From: VRUE01 sp963764365
GTDB lineage: Bacteria; Actinomycetota; Thermoleophilia; Solirubrobacterales; 70-9
Direction: 5' to 3'
NCBI GenBank assembly: GCA_963764365.1
Contig: CAVXSI010000002.1
Span: 124,001 to 188,000 of the forward strand
Length of the DNA stretch: 64,000 bases
The notes under the pieces were generated by a model. It worked only from the letters and a program-made list of their open reading frames with translations, searched no databases and was not told the origin of the DNA. This document shows positions 39,116 through 46,995 of the stretch, piece by piece. The stretch's first letter is position 1; each line of letters begins with the position of its first letter. A program made the position numbers and the translations under genes.

Positions 39116-40132
39116 CTAGGCGACGATCTCGATCGGCGCCTCGCCCTCGGCCAGCGGCGTCTCCTCCGCCAGCACCTTGTCCAGCGACGCGATCGCCACC
39201 GCCAGCTGCTCTTCGTCGGGCTCGCGCGTGGTCAGGTTCTGCAGCATCAGCCCCGGCCACATCACCGCCCGCACCCAGCGTTTGCGCCGGTTCTTGCCGG
39301 CCCACTTGATCACCTCGTAGGAGAGGCCGGCGATCAGCGGGATGCCGAGGATCCGCGAGGCGACCAGCCAGTACCAGGCCGGCAGCCCGATCGGCGCGAA
39401 GACGAAGATCGCCAGCACCATCACGATCAGCAGGAAGCTGGTGCCGCAGCGCGGGTGCAGGCGCGAGTAGAGCTTGGCGCGGGCGGGGACCAGCTCGTCT
39501 TCCGCCTCGTAGCAGGAGATCGTCTTGTGCTCGGCGCCGTGGTACTCGAACACCCGCCGCAGGTCGGGCAGGCGGCTGATCGCGGCGATGTAGGCGATGA
39601 AGATGCCGGTCCGCAGCAGCCCCTCGATCAGCCAGAAGAGGAAGGGCGAGCCGAGCTGGTCCTTGATCAGGCTGGTCAGCCCCACCGGGACGACGAAGAA
39701 GAGGCCGATCGCCAGCGCCATCGAGAGCACGATCGTCGCCCCCCAGACGAAGCCGCCGATCTCTTCCTTCTCGCCCGCCTCGTCCTCCTCCATCTGCGCG
39801 TTGGCGGAGATCGCCAGGGCCCGAAAGCCGATCTTCAGCGACTCGCCGAGGGCGACGACGCCGCGCAGCACCGGCAGCCGCCAGAGCCGGTGGCGCTTCG
39901 CCCACGGCACCAGCGACTCCGAGCTGAGCTCGATCTGGCCCTCGGGGTTGCGCACCGCGACCGCCCAGGTCGAGACGCCGCGCATCATCACTCCCTCCAG
40001 CACCGCCTGACCGCCGACGGGAGCGTCGCGCTTGGCGACCAGGGCGCCGTCGGGCATGCGCAGCGGGTCGGCTCCGTTCGAGGAGGCCGCGCCGGGGCTC
40101 TCAACCTGGAGGGCGGCCCGCGCCGGCCCCAC
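39116..40132 (-). CDS. DUF1385 (YqhQ-like) membrane protein
   Basis: A predicted metal-dependent membrane enzyme of unknown reaction, conserved next to rpmE/prfA/prmC. The hallmark GGQAVLEGVMMRGVSTWAVA is at about 41–60, and EYHGAEHKTISCYEAE at about 195–210 with histidines that could bind metal. Four to five membrane helices lie at roughly 130–155, 160–185, 225–255. The length is 338 residues from GTG 40132; ATG 40057 would remove a poorly conserved 25-residue leader and may be the true start. It follows rpmE by 3 bp. Confidence 0.87.
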   Translation of the reverse strand: MGPARAALQVESPGAASSNGADPLRMPDGALVAKRDAPVGGQAVLEGVMMRGVSTWAVAVRNPEGQIELSSESLVPWAKRHRLWRLPVLRGVVALGESLKIGFRALAISANAQMEEDEAGEKEEIGGFVWGATIVLSMALAIGLFFVVPVGLTSLIKDQLGSPFLFWLIEGLLRTGIFIAYIAAISRLPDLRRVFEYHGAEHKTISCYEAEDELVPARAKLYSRLHPRCGTSFLLIVMVLAIFVFAPIGLPAWYWLVASRILGIPLIAGLSYEVIKWAGKNRRKRWVRAVMWPGLMLQNLTTREPDEEQLAVAIASLDKVLAEETPLAEGEAPIEIVA

Positions 40133-40135
40133 GAC

Positions 40136-40351
40136 TTACCTCGCGGCCTTGGCGTGCTTGGCGGCGCGGCGCTGGAACCGCTCCACCCGGCCGCCGGTGT
40201 CGACCAGCTTCTGCTTGCCGGTGTAGAACGGGTGGCACTCCGAGCAGAGCTCGACGTGCAGGTCGGACTCGGTCGAGCGGGTGTAGAAGCTGTTGCCGCA
40301 CGAGCAATGCACGTGCGCGAGCGCGTATTCGGGGTGGATCCCTGCTTTCAT
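40136..40351 (-). CDS. rpmE: 50S ribosomal protein L31, zinc-binding type
   Basis: A 71-residue L31 of the C+ class. ATG 40351 gives MKAGIHPEYALAHVHCSCGN; zinc ligands are in HCSCGNSFYT and CSECHPFYTGKQK. The longer in-frame start at 40435 is rejected because the conserved protein begins at MKAGIHP. Zinc-containing L31 acts as a zinc store that is exchanged for a cysteine-free paralogue under zinc limitation; no such paralogue is in the window. It heads the rpmE–DUF1385–prfA–prmC–tsaC run. Confidence 0.96.
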   Translation of the reverse strand: MKAGIHPEYALAHVHCSCGNSFYTRSTESDLHVELCSECHPFYTGKQKLVDTGGRVERFQRRAAKHAKAAR

Positions 40352-40468
40352 CGCCAACCAGTCTAGAGAAGTCCGCAAGGCATCCGCCACGGGGCCGTCG
40401 AAACCGCTCCCGGCTGCCGATGGCTGAGCCTGCATCCGAGGTCGGCGAGTTCGGGCTAAGCTCCCGGC

Positions 40469-41308
40469 ATGGCGTCAGCTGGCCAGCGGCGCGAAGTAGC
40501 GCTTCCCTCGGGGACGGTCCGCTACCGCGAGGCGGGCGAGGGCCGCCCGGTCGTCTTCGTCCACGGCTACCTGGTCGACGGCCGGCTCTGGGACGGCGTC
40601 GTCGACAGCCTCTCCGACCGCTGCCGCTGCCTCGCCCCCGACTGGCCGATCGGCGCCCAGCAGGTGGCGATGGACCCGGATGCCGACCTCACCCCCTACG
40701 GGGTCGCGGCGACGATCGCGAGCTTCCTCGAGGCGCTCGACCTCGACGACGTGACGATCGTCGGCAACGACTCCGGGGGCGCGATGTCGCAGGTCCTGGT
40801 CAGCCGCCATCCAGAGCGGATCGGCCGCCTTGCGCTGACCAACTGCGACACGCACGAGAACTTCCCGCCGGGCGTCTTCAAGGCGCTGCCGGCGCTCGCC
40901 AAGCTCCCCGGTGCGATGACCGCGCTGCTGGCGCCGGTGCGGATCGGCGCCCTCGCGCGCGCCGCCTTCAAGCCCTTCGCCCGCACCCCGATCCCCGCCG
41001 ACCTGGTCGCCTCCTGGGTCGACCCGGTCCTCCACGATCCCGCCGTCCGCCGCGACGCGAGGAAGGTCACCGTCGGCATGAACAGGCGCTACACGCTGGA
41101 GGCCGCGGAGCGGCTGCGCGACTCCGAGCTGCCGATCCTGCTCGCCTGGGCCCCGGGCGACAGGTTCTTCCCGATCTCCTACGCGCAGCGGCTGGCGAGC
41201 GAAACGAGGGACGCGAGGATCGTCGAGATCCCCGACTCGAGCACCTTCGTCCCGCTCGACCAGCCCCAGCGCCTCGCCGACGAGATCGCCGCCTTCGCCG
41301 GCGGCTAG
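40469..41308 (+). CDS. Alpha/beta-fold hydrolase with Asp at the nucleophile position and no terminal His
   Basis: A 279-residue alpha/beta hydrolase related to haloalkane dehalogenases and epoxide hydrolases. VVFVHGYLVDGRLWDGVV carries the oxyanion HG, and the nucleophile elbow VTIVGNDSGGAMSQVL has Asp where serine hydrolases have Ser. The usual catalytic histidine near the C-terminus (GHFP-type) is replaced: IPDSSTFVPLDQPQRLADEI. Either a different base is used or hydrolysis is lost. It is transcribed divergently from rpmE and isolated; the substrate is unknown. Confidence 0.8.
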   Translation: MASAGQRREVALPSGTVRYREAGEGRPVVFVHGYLVDGRLWDGVVDSLSDRCRCLAPDWPIGAQQVAMDPDADLTPYGVAATIASFLEALDLDDVTIVGNDSGGAMSQVLVSRHPERIGRLALTNCDTHENFPPGVFKALPALAKLPGAMTALLAPVRIGALARAAFKPFARTPIPADLVASWVDPVLHDPAVRRDARKVTVGMNRRYTLEAAERLRDSELPILLAWAPGDRFFPISYAQRLASETRDARIVEIPDSSTFVPLDQPQRLADEIAAFAGG

Positions 41309-41349
41309 CTGGCGAGTTTGTTTCGGATAGCGAAACAAACTCGCCAGCT
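41307..41349. terminator. Perfect 19-bp hairpin at the 3' end of the hydrolase gene (family D)
   Basis: AGCTGGCGAGTTTGTTTCG (41307–41325) and its exact complement (41331–41349) have a 5-base loop GATAG. It begins at the last base pair of the hydrolase stop codon. A second stem CCCGC/GCGGG and a TTTTTT run at 41388 follow, so this is a likely terminator region. Confidence 0.65.
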
Positions 41350-41446
41350 CTCCCCGCAATTCGCGGGTGAAATTCGCTCCTTGCGGTTTTTTCGTCTGAC
41401 GGAGGGTGGACACTGCCTCAACGCCCCCTACGGAGGAGAAGAGTCC

Positions 41447-41659
41447 ATGCCAAGGGAAATCTTCGACCAGGACCGGCCCCAGCGGAGGAGTGCGATGGCG
41501 AGGCGCCTCGACGAGGCGTTCGCTGGCTGCGAGCAGTGGACCCCGGCGCCGCCCACTCAGCGGCGCAGCAGCCTCGACTTCAGCCCGCGGCTGCCCAGCT
41601 CCTCGAGGATGATCGGCAGGGCCGCAGCGGTCCGTGCCCAGGAGCCGGGGGCGCTGTAG
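41447..41659 (+). CDS. Possible small basic protein
   Basis: A 70-codon frame starting MPREIFDQDRPQRRSAMARR, preceded by a good ribosome site (GGAGGAG, 8 bases upstream). I do not recognise it. The C-terminal ~34 codons overlap the deacetylase gene on the other strand, and that half is serine/arginine-rich like an antisense shadow. Only the first half looks like real coding sequence, so I give it low weight. Confidence 0.25.
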   Translation: MPREIFDQDRPQRRSAMARRLDEAFAGCEQWTPAPPTQRRSSLDFSPRLPSSSRMIGRAAAVRAQEPGAL

Positions 41660-42258
41660 TAGTCGGCGTCGTGCAGCAGGACGACGTCGCCGGCGCCGAT
41701 GCCGGCGGTCGCCTTGCCGGCGATCGAGCTCGCGGTCGCGCGCCGCGTCCAGTCCCTGCCCCACCGCGACCACAGCACCGGCCGCCAGCCGCGACCGCGG
41801 ATCGCCCGTAGGCCGCTGCCGCTGTAGATGCCGTAGGGGGCGCGGTGGTCGGCGACGGCCTGGCCGCTCGCCTCCTCGATCACCGCCCGCGCCCGCTCGG
41901 CGTCGTCGAGCACCTGCGAGGCGCTCAGCCGCAGCATGTTGCGGTGGCGGTGGCAGTGCAGCTCGACCCGGTGGCCGGCGGCGACGATCTCGGCTGCCAG
42001 CGCCGGCCGCCGCACCACCTGCTCGCCGACCAGGAAGAAGGTCGCCAGGGCGCCGGCCTCGCGCAGCGTCTCCAGCACCAGCGGCGTGCCCTCCGGGTGG
42101 GGGCCGTCGTCGAAGGTGAGGGCGACGCCGTCGAGCCCGTCGTCGCGGCGGCGGATCCGCAGCGCCTCGCCAACCGCCGGCAGCACCGGCGCCAGCGCCG
42201 GCGTTGCCTGGGCGACCCCGGCGGCGACCGCGGCGCCGCCGAGCAATGCCCCGATCAA
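41557..42258 (-). CDS. Polysaccharide deacetylase (NodB homology domain)
   Basis: A carbohydrate esterase family 4-type enzyme that removes N-acetyl groups from glycans, probably outside the membrane since an N-terminal hydrophobic segment (IGALLGGAAVAAGVAQATPALAP) resembles a signal peptide or anchor. The metal Asp-Asp motif is ALTFDDGPHPEGTPL, metal histidines are in VELHCHRHRNML, and HRAPYGIYSGSG holds the catalytic arginine region; VLLHDADYY is the C-terminal His motif. A TTG start at 42258 overlaps the upstream TGA (TTGA), coupling it to the epimerase–glycosyltransferase gene. Confidence 0.87.
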   Translation of the reverse strand: MIGALLGGAAVAAGVAQATPALAPVLPAVGEALRIRRRDDGLDGVALTFDDGPHPEGTPLVLETLREAGALATFFLVGEQVVRRPALAAEIVAAGHRVELHCHRHRNMLRLSASQVLDDAERARAVIEEASGQAVADHRAPYGIYSGSGLRAIRGRGWRPVLWSRWGRDWTRRATASSIAGKATAGIGAGDVVLLHDADYYSAPGSWARTAAALPIILEELGSRGLKSRLLRR

Positions 42259-44642
42259 GGGTGTTCGCTGAGAACAGCCTGGCGCGCCCGCCGGGCGGCG
42301 GCCGGATGCGCCACCGCGGGCCGGGCACGCTGCACGGCCGGGGCGCCGGTGTCGGGGTCGCGGCCGAAGTGGATCCGCCCCTCGAGCGGCTTCGCCGCCC
42401 GCGAGATCACGTGGTACGGCGTGTCCCAGTGGCCGGCCAGGCTGAGGCTGACGACGAGCACGACGGCTACCGCGGCGAGGCTGACGGCGGCGGCGGCGCG
42501 GCCGACGCGCAGGCGCCAGACCGGCTGCGGCTTCACCCGCGGCCGCGCTGTCAGCAGTCGCGAGGCGATCGAGGGCAGCGAGGCGAAGGTCGAGTCGGGC
42601 GAGCGGCGCTCGCGGGTGACGTGGCGCAGCACCGACTCCAGCTCGTGCTGGGAGCGCGCCACCTCGGCCAGGCCGAAGCGCTCGAAGGCGGCGTTGTTGG
42701 CGCGCAGGTGGCCGGCGGCGAAGCCGTAGGAGACGACGGGGCAGCCGCGGATGTGGGCCTCGAGCACGGTCAGGCCGGCGGTCGAGTGGACCATCGCGTC
42801 GGCCGCCGCCATCCAGTCGCTCATCTGCTCGGTGAAGCCGATCACCCGCACCCGCTCGTCGCCGGCGAAGCGCTGTTCGAGCTTCTCGCGCAGCGCCTCG
42901 TTGCGGCCGGTGATGCAGGCGACGCTGGTGTCCTCGTCGGCGAGCGCGGTGCGGATCGCCCCCTCGAGGTCGCCGATCCCCCAGCCGCCGCCCGAGACCA
43001 GCACCAGCCGCCCGTGCGCCGGCACGTCGAGCGCCCGGCGGGCGTCGGCGCGGGTCCGCGGCATCAGGAACTCGGGGGCGATCGGCGGCCGCATCCACTC
43101 GACGCTGGCCGGGCCGGCGAGCCGTTCGACCTCCTCGATCGACTCCGGGTGGGTGACGTAGTGCAGGTCGACGCCCGGGTGGACCCAGTAGCGCAGGCCG
43201 GCGAGGTCGGTGATCGCCGAGTGCACCGGCACGTCGAGGCGGCGGTTCTCGCGCAGCATCCCCAGCACGGCGGTGACCCCGGGGTAGGTCGAGACGACGA
43301 CATCCGGTTCGTATTTGGCGATCGCCCGCAGCAGCCCGCGCGAGCCGAGCAGGTAGCTGAGGTGGTGCATCAGCCAGCGGGTCGGGGCGAACCTGGTGAT
43401 CAGCCAGTACTGGACGTCGAACAGCCAGGGCATCCAGCGGAAGGTGAACCGCGAGCCGTCGCGGGCGACCGAGGAGGAGATCCGCCCCATCGCCTGCAGG
43501 CCGTCGACGATCTCGACCTCGGCGTCGGGAATCTCGCGCTCGACATCGGCCTTGATCATCCGCGCCGGCAGGTCGTGGCCCTCGCCGATGTCGGCGGTCA
43601 GCACCAGCGCCCGCGGCGGCCGCTCTTCGGCGGCGACCGTGTCGGCCAGCAGGGCGCCGACCGGGCGCCCCTCGCCGTTTCCGTTGCCGTTGCCGCTATG
43701 GCTCAGCACCGGCTTCAGGCCGGGCACCGGGTCGGGCGGCCTGGTCGTGTGGCGGACCCACTCGACGTAGCGGCGCACGCCCTCGCGGAAGCTGGTCTCG
43801 GCCTTCCAGCCGATCTCCGCCAGCGCCCGCTCGTTGGAGATCTCCTTGCCGGGGAAGTCACCCGGGCGCGGCGGCGTGTGGACGATCTCGCAGTTGTCGG
43901 TGTTTTCCTGCACCCGCTCGGCGATTTCGAGGATCGTCACCACCTCGTCGCCGGAGAGGTTGTAGGTGCGGCCGGCCCCCTCGGGCGCCAGCGAGGCGAC
44001 GATCCCGTCCGCCAGGTCCTCGACGTAGATGAAGCTGCGGGTGGTGCTGCCGTCGCCGGCGATCGTCAGCGGCTTGCCTTCGAACGCGAGGTCGGTGAAC
44101 TTGGCGACGACGCCGGCGGCGCGGGCGCGCGGCCCGTAGGGGATGCCGAAGCGCAGCACCGTGAACTCGAGGTCGTAGAGCTCGGCGTAGCCGGCGCAGT
44201 AGGTCTCGCCGGCCAGCTTGGTCGCGGTGTAGAGGTGGCGCGGGGCGGGGATCGGGGTCGACTCGTCGACAGCCTGCTCGGCGCAGTCGCTGTAGACCCA
44301 GGTGGTGGAGCCGTAGACGACGCGGCCGACCTTCGCCCGGCAGGCCGCCTCGAGCACGTTCAGGGTGCCGCGGGTGTTGACCTCCTCGGCCAGCACCGGG
44401 TCGGCGAGGACGTGGGCGACGTCGGCGACCGCGGCGAGGTGGATCACCGCGTCGCAGTCGCGCATCGCCAGGTCGAGGTTGGCGGGGTCGGTGATGCTGC
44501 CGGTGAAGGTCTCGACCTCGAGCGGCGAGTGGTAGGGCGAGGCGCTGAGATCGAAGATCCGCGGTGTGTCGCCGCGCTCGATCAGCCTGTCGACGACGTG
44601 CGAGCCGATGAAGCCGCCGCCGCCGGTGACCAGAACCCTCAT
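42255..44642 (-). CDS. NAD-dependent sugar epimerase fused to a GT28/MGDG-synthase-like glycosyltransferase and a membrane helix
   Basis: A 795-residue three-part protein. Residues 1–310 are an SDR nucleotide-sugar epimerase/dehydratase: VTGGGGFIGSHVVDRL, HLAAVADVAHV and the YxxxK pair in LYTATKLAGETY. After a GNGNGNGE linker (about 325), residues ~340–700 form a GT-B glycosyltransferase: LVLTADIGEGHDLPARMIKADV is the N-domain of the MGDG-synthase type, and VSGGGWGIGDLEGAI and ADAMVHSTAGLTVLEAHIRGCP the donor site. A membrane helix (AAAAVSLAAVAVVLVVSLSLA) is near 725. ATG 44642 has ribosome site GGAGGATTC; it overlaps the DegT gene by 4 bp. Confidence 0.85.
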   Translation of the reverse strand: MRVLVTGGGGFIGSHVVDRLIERGDTPRIFDLSASPYHSPLEVETFTGSITDPANLDLAMRDCDAVIHLAAVADVAHVLADPVLAEEVNTRGTLNVLEAACRAKVGRVVYGSTTWVYSDCAEQAVDESTPIPAPRHLYTATKLAGETYCAGYAELYDLEFTVLRFGIPYGPRARAAGVVAKFTDLAFEGKPLTIAGDGSTTRSFIYVEDLADGIVASLAPEGAGRTYNLSGDEVVTILEIAERVQENTDNCEIVHTPPRPGDFPGKEISNERALAEIGWKAETSFREGVRRYVEWVRHTTRPPDPVPGLKPVLSHSGNGNGNGEGRPVGALLADTVAAEERPPRALVLTADIGEGHDLPARMIKADVEREIPDAEVEIVDGLQAMGRISSSVARDGSRFTFRWMPWLFDVQYWLITRFAPTRWLMHHLSYLLGSRGLLRAIAKYEPDVVVSTYPGVTAVLGMLRENRRLDVPVHSAITDLAGLRYWVHPGVDLHYVTHPESIEEVERLAGPASVEWMRPPIAPEFLMPRTRADARRALDVPAHGRLVLVSGGGWGIGDLEGAIRTALADEDTSVACITGRNEALREKLEQRFAGDERVRVIGFTEQMSDWMAAADAMVHSTAGLTVLEAHIRGCPVVSYGFAAGHLRANNAAFERFGLAEVARSQHELESVLRHVTRERRSPDSTFASLPSIASRLLTARPRVKPQPVWRLRVGRAAAAVSLAAVAVVLVVSLSLAGHWDTPYHVISRAAKPLEGRIHFGRDPDTGAPAVQRARPAVAHPAAARRARQAVLSEHP

Positions 44643-45682
44643 GAATCCTCCTTGCCGAGAGCCGCCTCGCGGCTCTCCGGACGGTAGTAGAGCGGCACGC
44701 ACCAGTGGTTCTCGGCCACCCAGTCGGTGTTCGGCAGGTCCGTGTCTTCGCGTCCCATGATCCGGTGACAGGGCTGCTCGTAGACGCGCCCGGTCGACTT
44801 CTCGATCGGCTCGAAGACGATGTACTTATAGAGGCCGGAGGTCATCCCCTCGGGCAGCTCCAGCCGCGCCGGGTGGGCGGGGTCGAGGCGCTCGCGGGCG
44901 TACTCGTTCTTCCAGGCGACGATCTCCTCCATCCGCTCCGCCTGGACCAGGCCGAGCGCCGCCGTGAACTCGCTCATGCGGAAGTTGAGGCCGTCGACCT
45001 CGTGCTCGAACTTGCCGTAGTTGCGGAACTTGGTGGCGAACTCGACCAGCTCCGGGTTCGAGGAGACGAGCACGCCGCCCTCGCCGGTGGAAACGGTCTT
45101 GGTCGCGTAGAGCGAGTAGACGCCGACGTCGCCGAAGCCGCCCGGCCTGCTGCCGCCCCAGTCGGCGCCGTGGGCGTGGGCGCAGTCCTCGAGCAGGAAG
45201 ATTTCCTGCTCGCGGCAGTATGCGGCGATCCGCTCTGCGTCGAAGGCGATGTGGCCGCCGATGTGGACGAGGATCGCGGCCTTCGGCCGGTGCCGCTCGG
45301 CCTTCGCCTCGAAGTCCTCGAACGACATGCAGAGGTCGTCGCGGCGGCAGTCGACGAACTCGACCTCGGCGCCGGCGCCGATCGCCGCCAGCGGGCTGGC
45401 CATGAAGGTGTTCGAGGGGCAGAGCACGGTCTCGCCCTCGACGCCGGCGAATTTCAGCGCCGCCAGGGCCCCGCCGGCCCAGCTCGACAGCCCGAGGCTG
45501 GGCAGGCCGTTCCACTCGGCCCAGCGCCGCTCGAAGGCCTCGAGCATGCGGCCCTCCGACCACTGCTCGGAGTCGAGCACCTCGGTCCAGAGGTCGAACA
45601 GGCGGCCGCGATCGCGGTGGTCGAACCCGATCGCGAAGCTGCTCGCGTCGAGCTGGGGCTTCTCTGCGGCCTCTAGCGCCAT
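44639..45682 (-). CDS. DegT/DnrJ/EryC1/StrS-family PLP aminotransferase
   Basis: A sugar aminotransferase-type protein that would aminate a keto-sugar nucleotide. The PLP lysine is in YSLYATKTVSTGEGGVLVS, and the PLP aspartate region is FLLEDCAHAHGADWGG. AALKFAGVEGETVLCPSNTF and FRNYGKFEHEVDGLNFRMSEF are family motifs. The length is 347 residues, slightly short. The substrate is unknown; coupling to the epimerase–glycosyltransferase suggests both act on the same nucleotide sugar. The ~205-bp gap upstream (45683–45887) holds no gene and probably the promoter. Confidence 0.88.
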   Translation of the reverse strand: MALEAAEKPQLDASSFAIGFDHRDRGRLFDLWTEVLDSEQWSEGRMLEAFERRWAEWNGLPSLGLSSWAGGALAALKFAGVEGETVLCPSNTFMASPLAAIGAGAEVEFVDCRRDDLCMSFEDFEAKAERHRPKAAILVHIGGHIAFDAERIAAYCREQEIFLLEDCAHAHGADWGGSRPGGFGDVGVYSLYATKTVSTGEGGVLVSSNPELVEFATKFRNYGKFEHEVDGLNFRMSEFTAALGLVQAERMEEIVAWKNEYARERLDPAHPARLELPEGMTSGLYKYIVFEPIEKSTGRVYEQPCHRIMGREDTDLPNTDWVAENHWCVPLYYRPESREAALGKEDS

Positions 45683-45887
45683 GGCGTCCTCGGCCGCACG
45701 GACAGCGCCGCCGATCGGGCCGCCTGCGTCCCTGCCCGACGGCAGCCGGACATCGTCATTTCTCGGTCCACGCTACGAGACATGGCACAGTGGGCTCCTC
45801 GGTGATCTGGCTTGGCTGCGGGGGAATGCCTTCGCGGGACGAAACACCAAGTGGCTAAAGGCGGCGCAAATTTAGCAGCGTCGGCGG

Positions 45888-46781
45888 TCAGGACCCGTCG
45901 CGGGCGCTTTCCAGCACCGCTCCGACGGCCCGCGATCCCGCCAGCAGCGCGGTTCCGGCCACGGTCACGGCAAGGAAGGCCACCAGCGCGGCGCCACCCA
46001 GCGGGGTTCCCGCCCAGGACTCGCCGAAGATCAGCGGCGCCAGCAGCACCGGCACGACGACCTGGACGGCGAACATCATCGGCGCCACGTGCGTCGCCGC
46101 GCGGCGCTGCAGGGCGCTCATCTCGTTCAGCAGCGCCAGTCCCTCCGAGGCGCCGGCGGTGGCCAGCCAGGCGAGGGCGGCGACGATCGCCCCGGCCGCC
46201 AGCTCGTCGGTCAGCAGCTTGCTGGCGATCGCCGTCCAGGCGTAGCCGCAGCCGGCGCCGAGGACCATCAGCAGGCCGATCCGATCCGCTCGGCCGACCC
46301 CGCCCGGCGCCCGCCCCGCCCGTCGCCGCAACGCGTATGGCAGCAGCGCGGGAACCGCGACGACCGCCAGCGCCAGCGCGATCGCCGCCGTCCCGGCGTG
46401 GTCGGTGCTGCGTTCCGGCGCGGCCAGCCCGATCCCGGCGACCCCGACGACGATCGCCGCCACCGCCAGGCCCTCGCGCCGGCCCGGCTGCTCGCCCAGC
46501 CGCGTCGCCCCCAGCCACAGCAGCAGGATCAGCCCGCTGGCGATGCACGGCTGCACCACCGTCAGCGGCGCCAGCAGCAGCGCGACGATCTCCAACGGCC
46601 ACCCCAGCAACCCGATCCCGGTGGCCAGCAACCAGCGCCTGTTCCGCACCAACCGCCCGATCAGCGACAAGCGCAGCGAATGCTCCCCCGGCACCTCCCG
46701 AACCTCCAGCGCCTGCAGCGCAATCGACGTGTTGTAGAGCAAAGAAGCTCCAACAGCCGCAGCGATCCCGAGGACAATCAC
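45888..46781 (-). CDS. EamA/DMT-like multi-pass membrane protein
   Basis: A 297-residue integral membrane protein with about nine to ten hydrophobic helices and a two-fold repeat pattern (PLTVVQPCIASGLILLLWLGA versus FAVQVVVPVLLAPLIFGESW). This matches drug/metabolite (DMT, EamA-like or magnesium-transporter NIPA-like) permeases. The GESW motif at the second-half helix end is typical of EamA domains. The substrate is unknown. The first residues MIVLGIAAAVGASLLYNTSIALQALEVR resemble actinobacterial homologues. Confidence 0.75.
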   Translation of the reverse strand: MIVLGIAAAVGASLLYNTSIALQALEVREVPGEHSLRLSLIGRLVRNRRWLLATGIGLLGWPLEIVALLLAPLTVVQPCIASGLILLLWLGATRLGEQPGRREGLAVAAIVVGVAGIGLAAPERSTDHAGTAAIALALAVVAVPALLPYALRRRAGRAPGGVGRADRIGLLMVLGAGCGYAWTAIASKLLTDELAAGAIVAALAWLATAGASEGLALLNEMSALQRRAATHVAPMMFAVQVVVPVLLAPLIFGESWAGTPLGGAALVAFLAVTVAGTALLAGSRAVGAVLESARDGS

Positions 46782-46846
46782 GCGCGCAAGCTATACCCGT
46801 GCGCCAGAAGCCCCGTGCGCCGGAGGCGATTCTGCCGGGGGGTGGC

Positions 46847-46963
46847 GTCGGGTGGGGGTGTCCCGACGGCGCGGCGTCCTGTTTTTCGCCCCACCAACGA
46901 CCTCGGACGGCCACCTCCTCCTCAGGCGAAAAACCCAGCGACGGCGGGACACCCCCACCCGAC
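46847..46963. repeat. Family A long-hairpin intergenic repeat, copy A7 (A2-type core)
   Basis: The perfect 19-bp arms GTCGGGTGGGGGTGTCCCG (46847–46865) and complement (46945–46963). The core CGTCCTGTTTTTCGCC and GGCGAAAAACCCAGCGACGG matches A3 and A6. It lies between the ETF-QO stop and the EamA-like start. Confidence 0.92.
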
Positions 46964-46995
46964 GACAGGACCCGCTGGCCCGACTCGTTGGTCCC

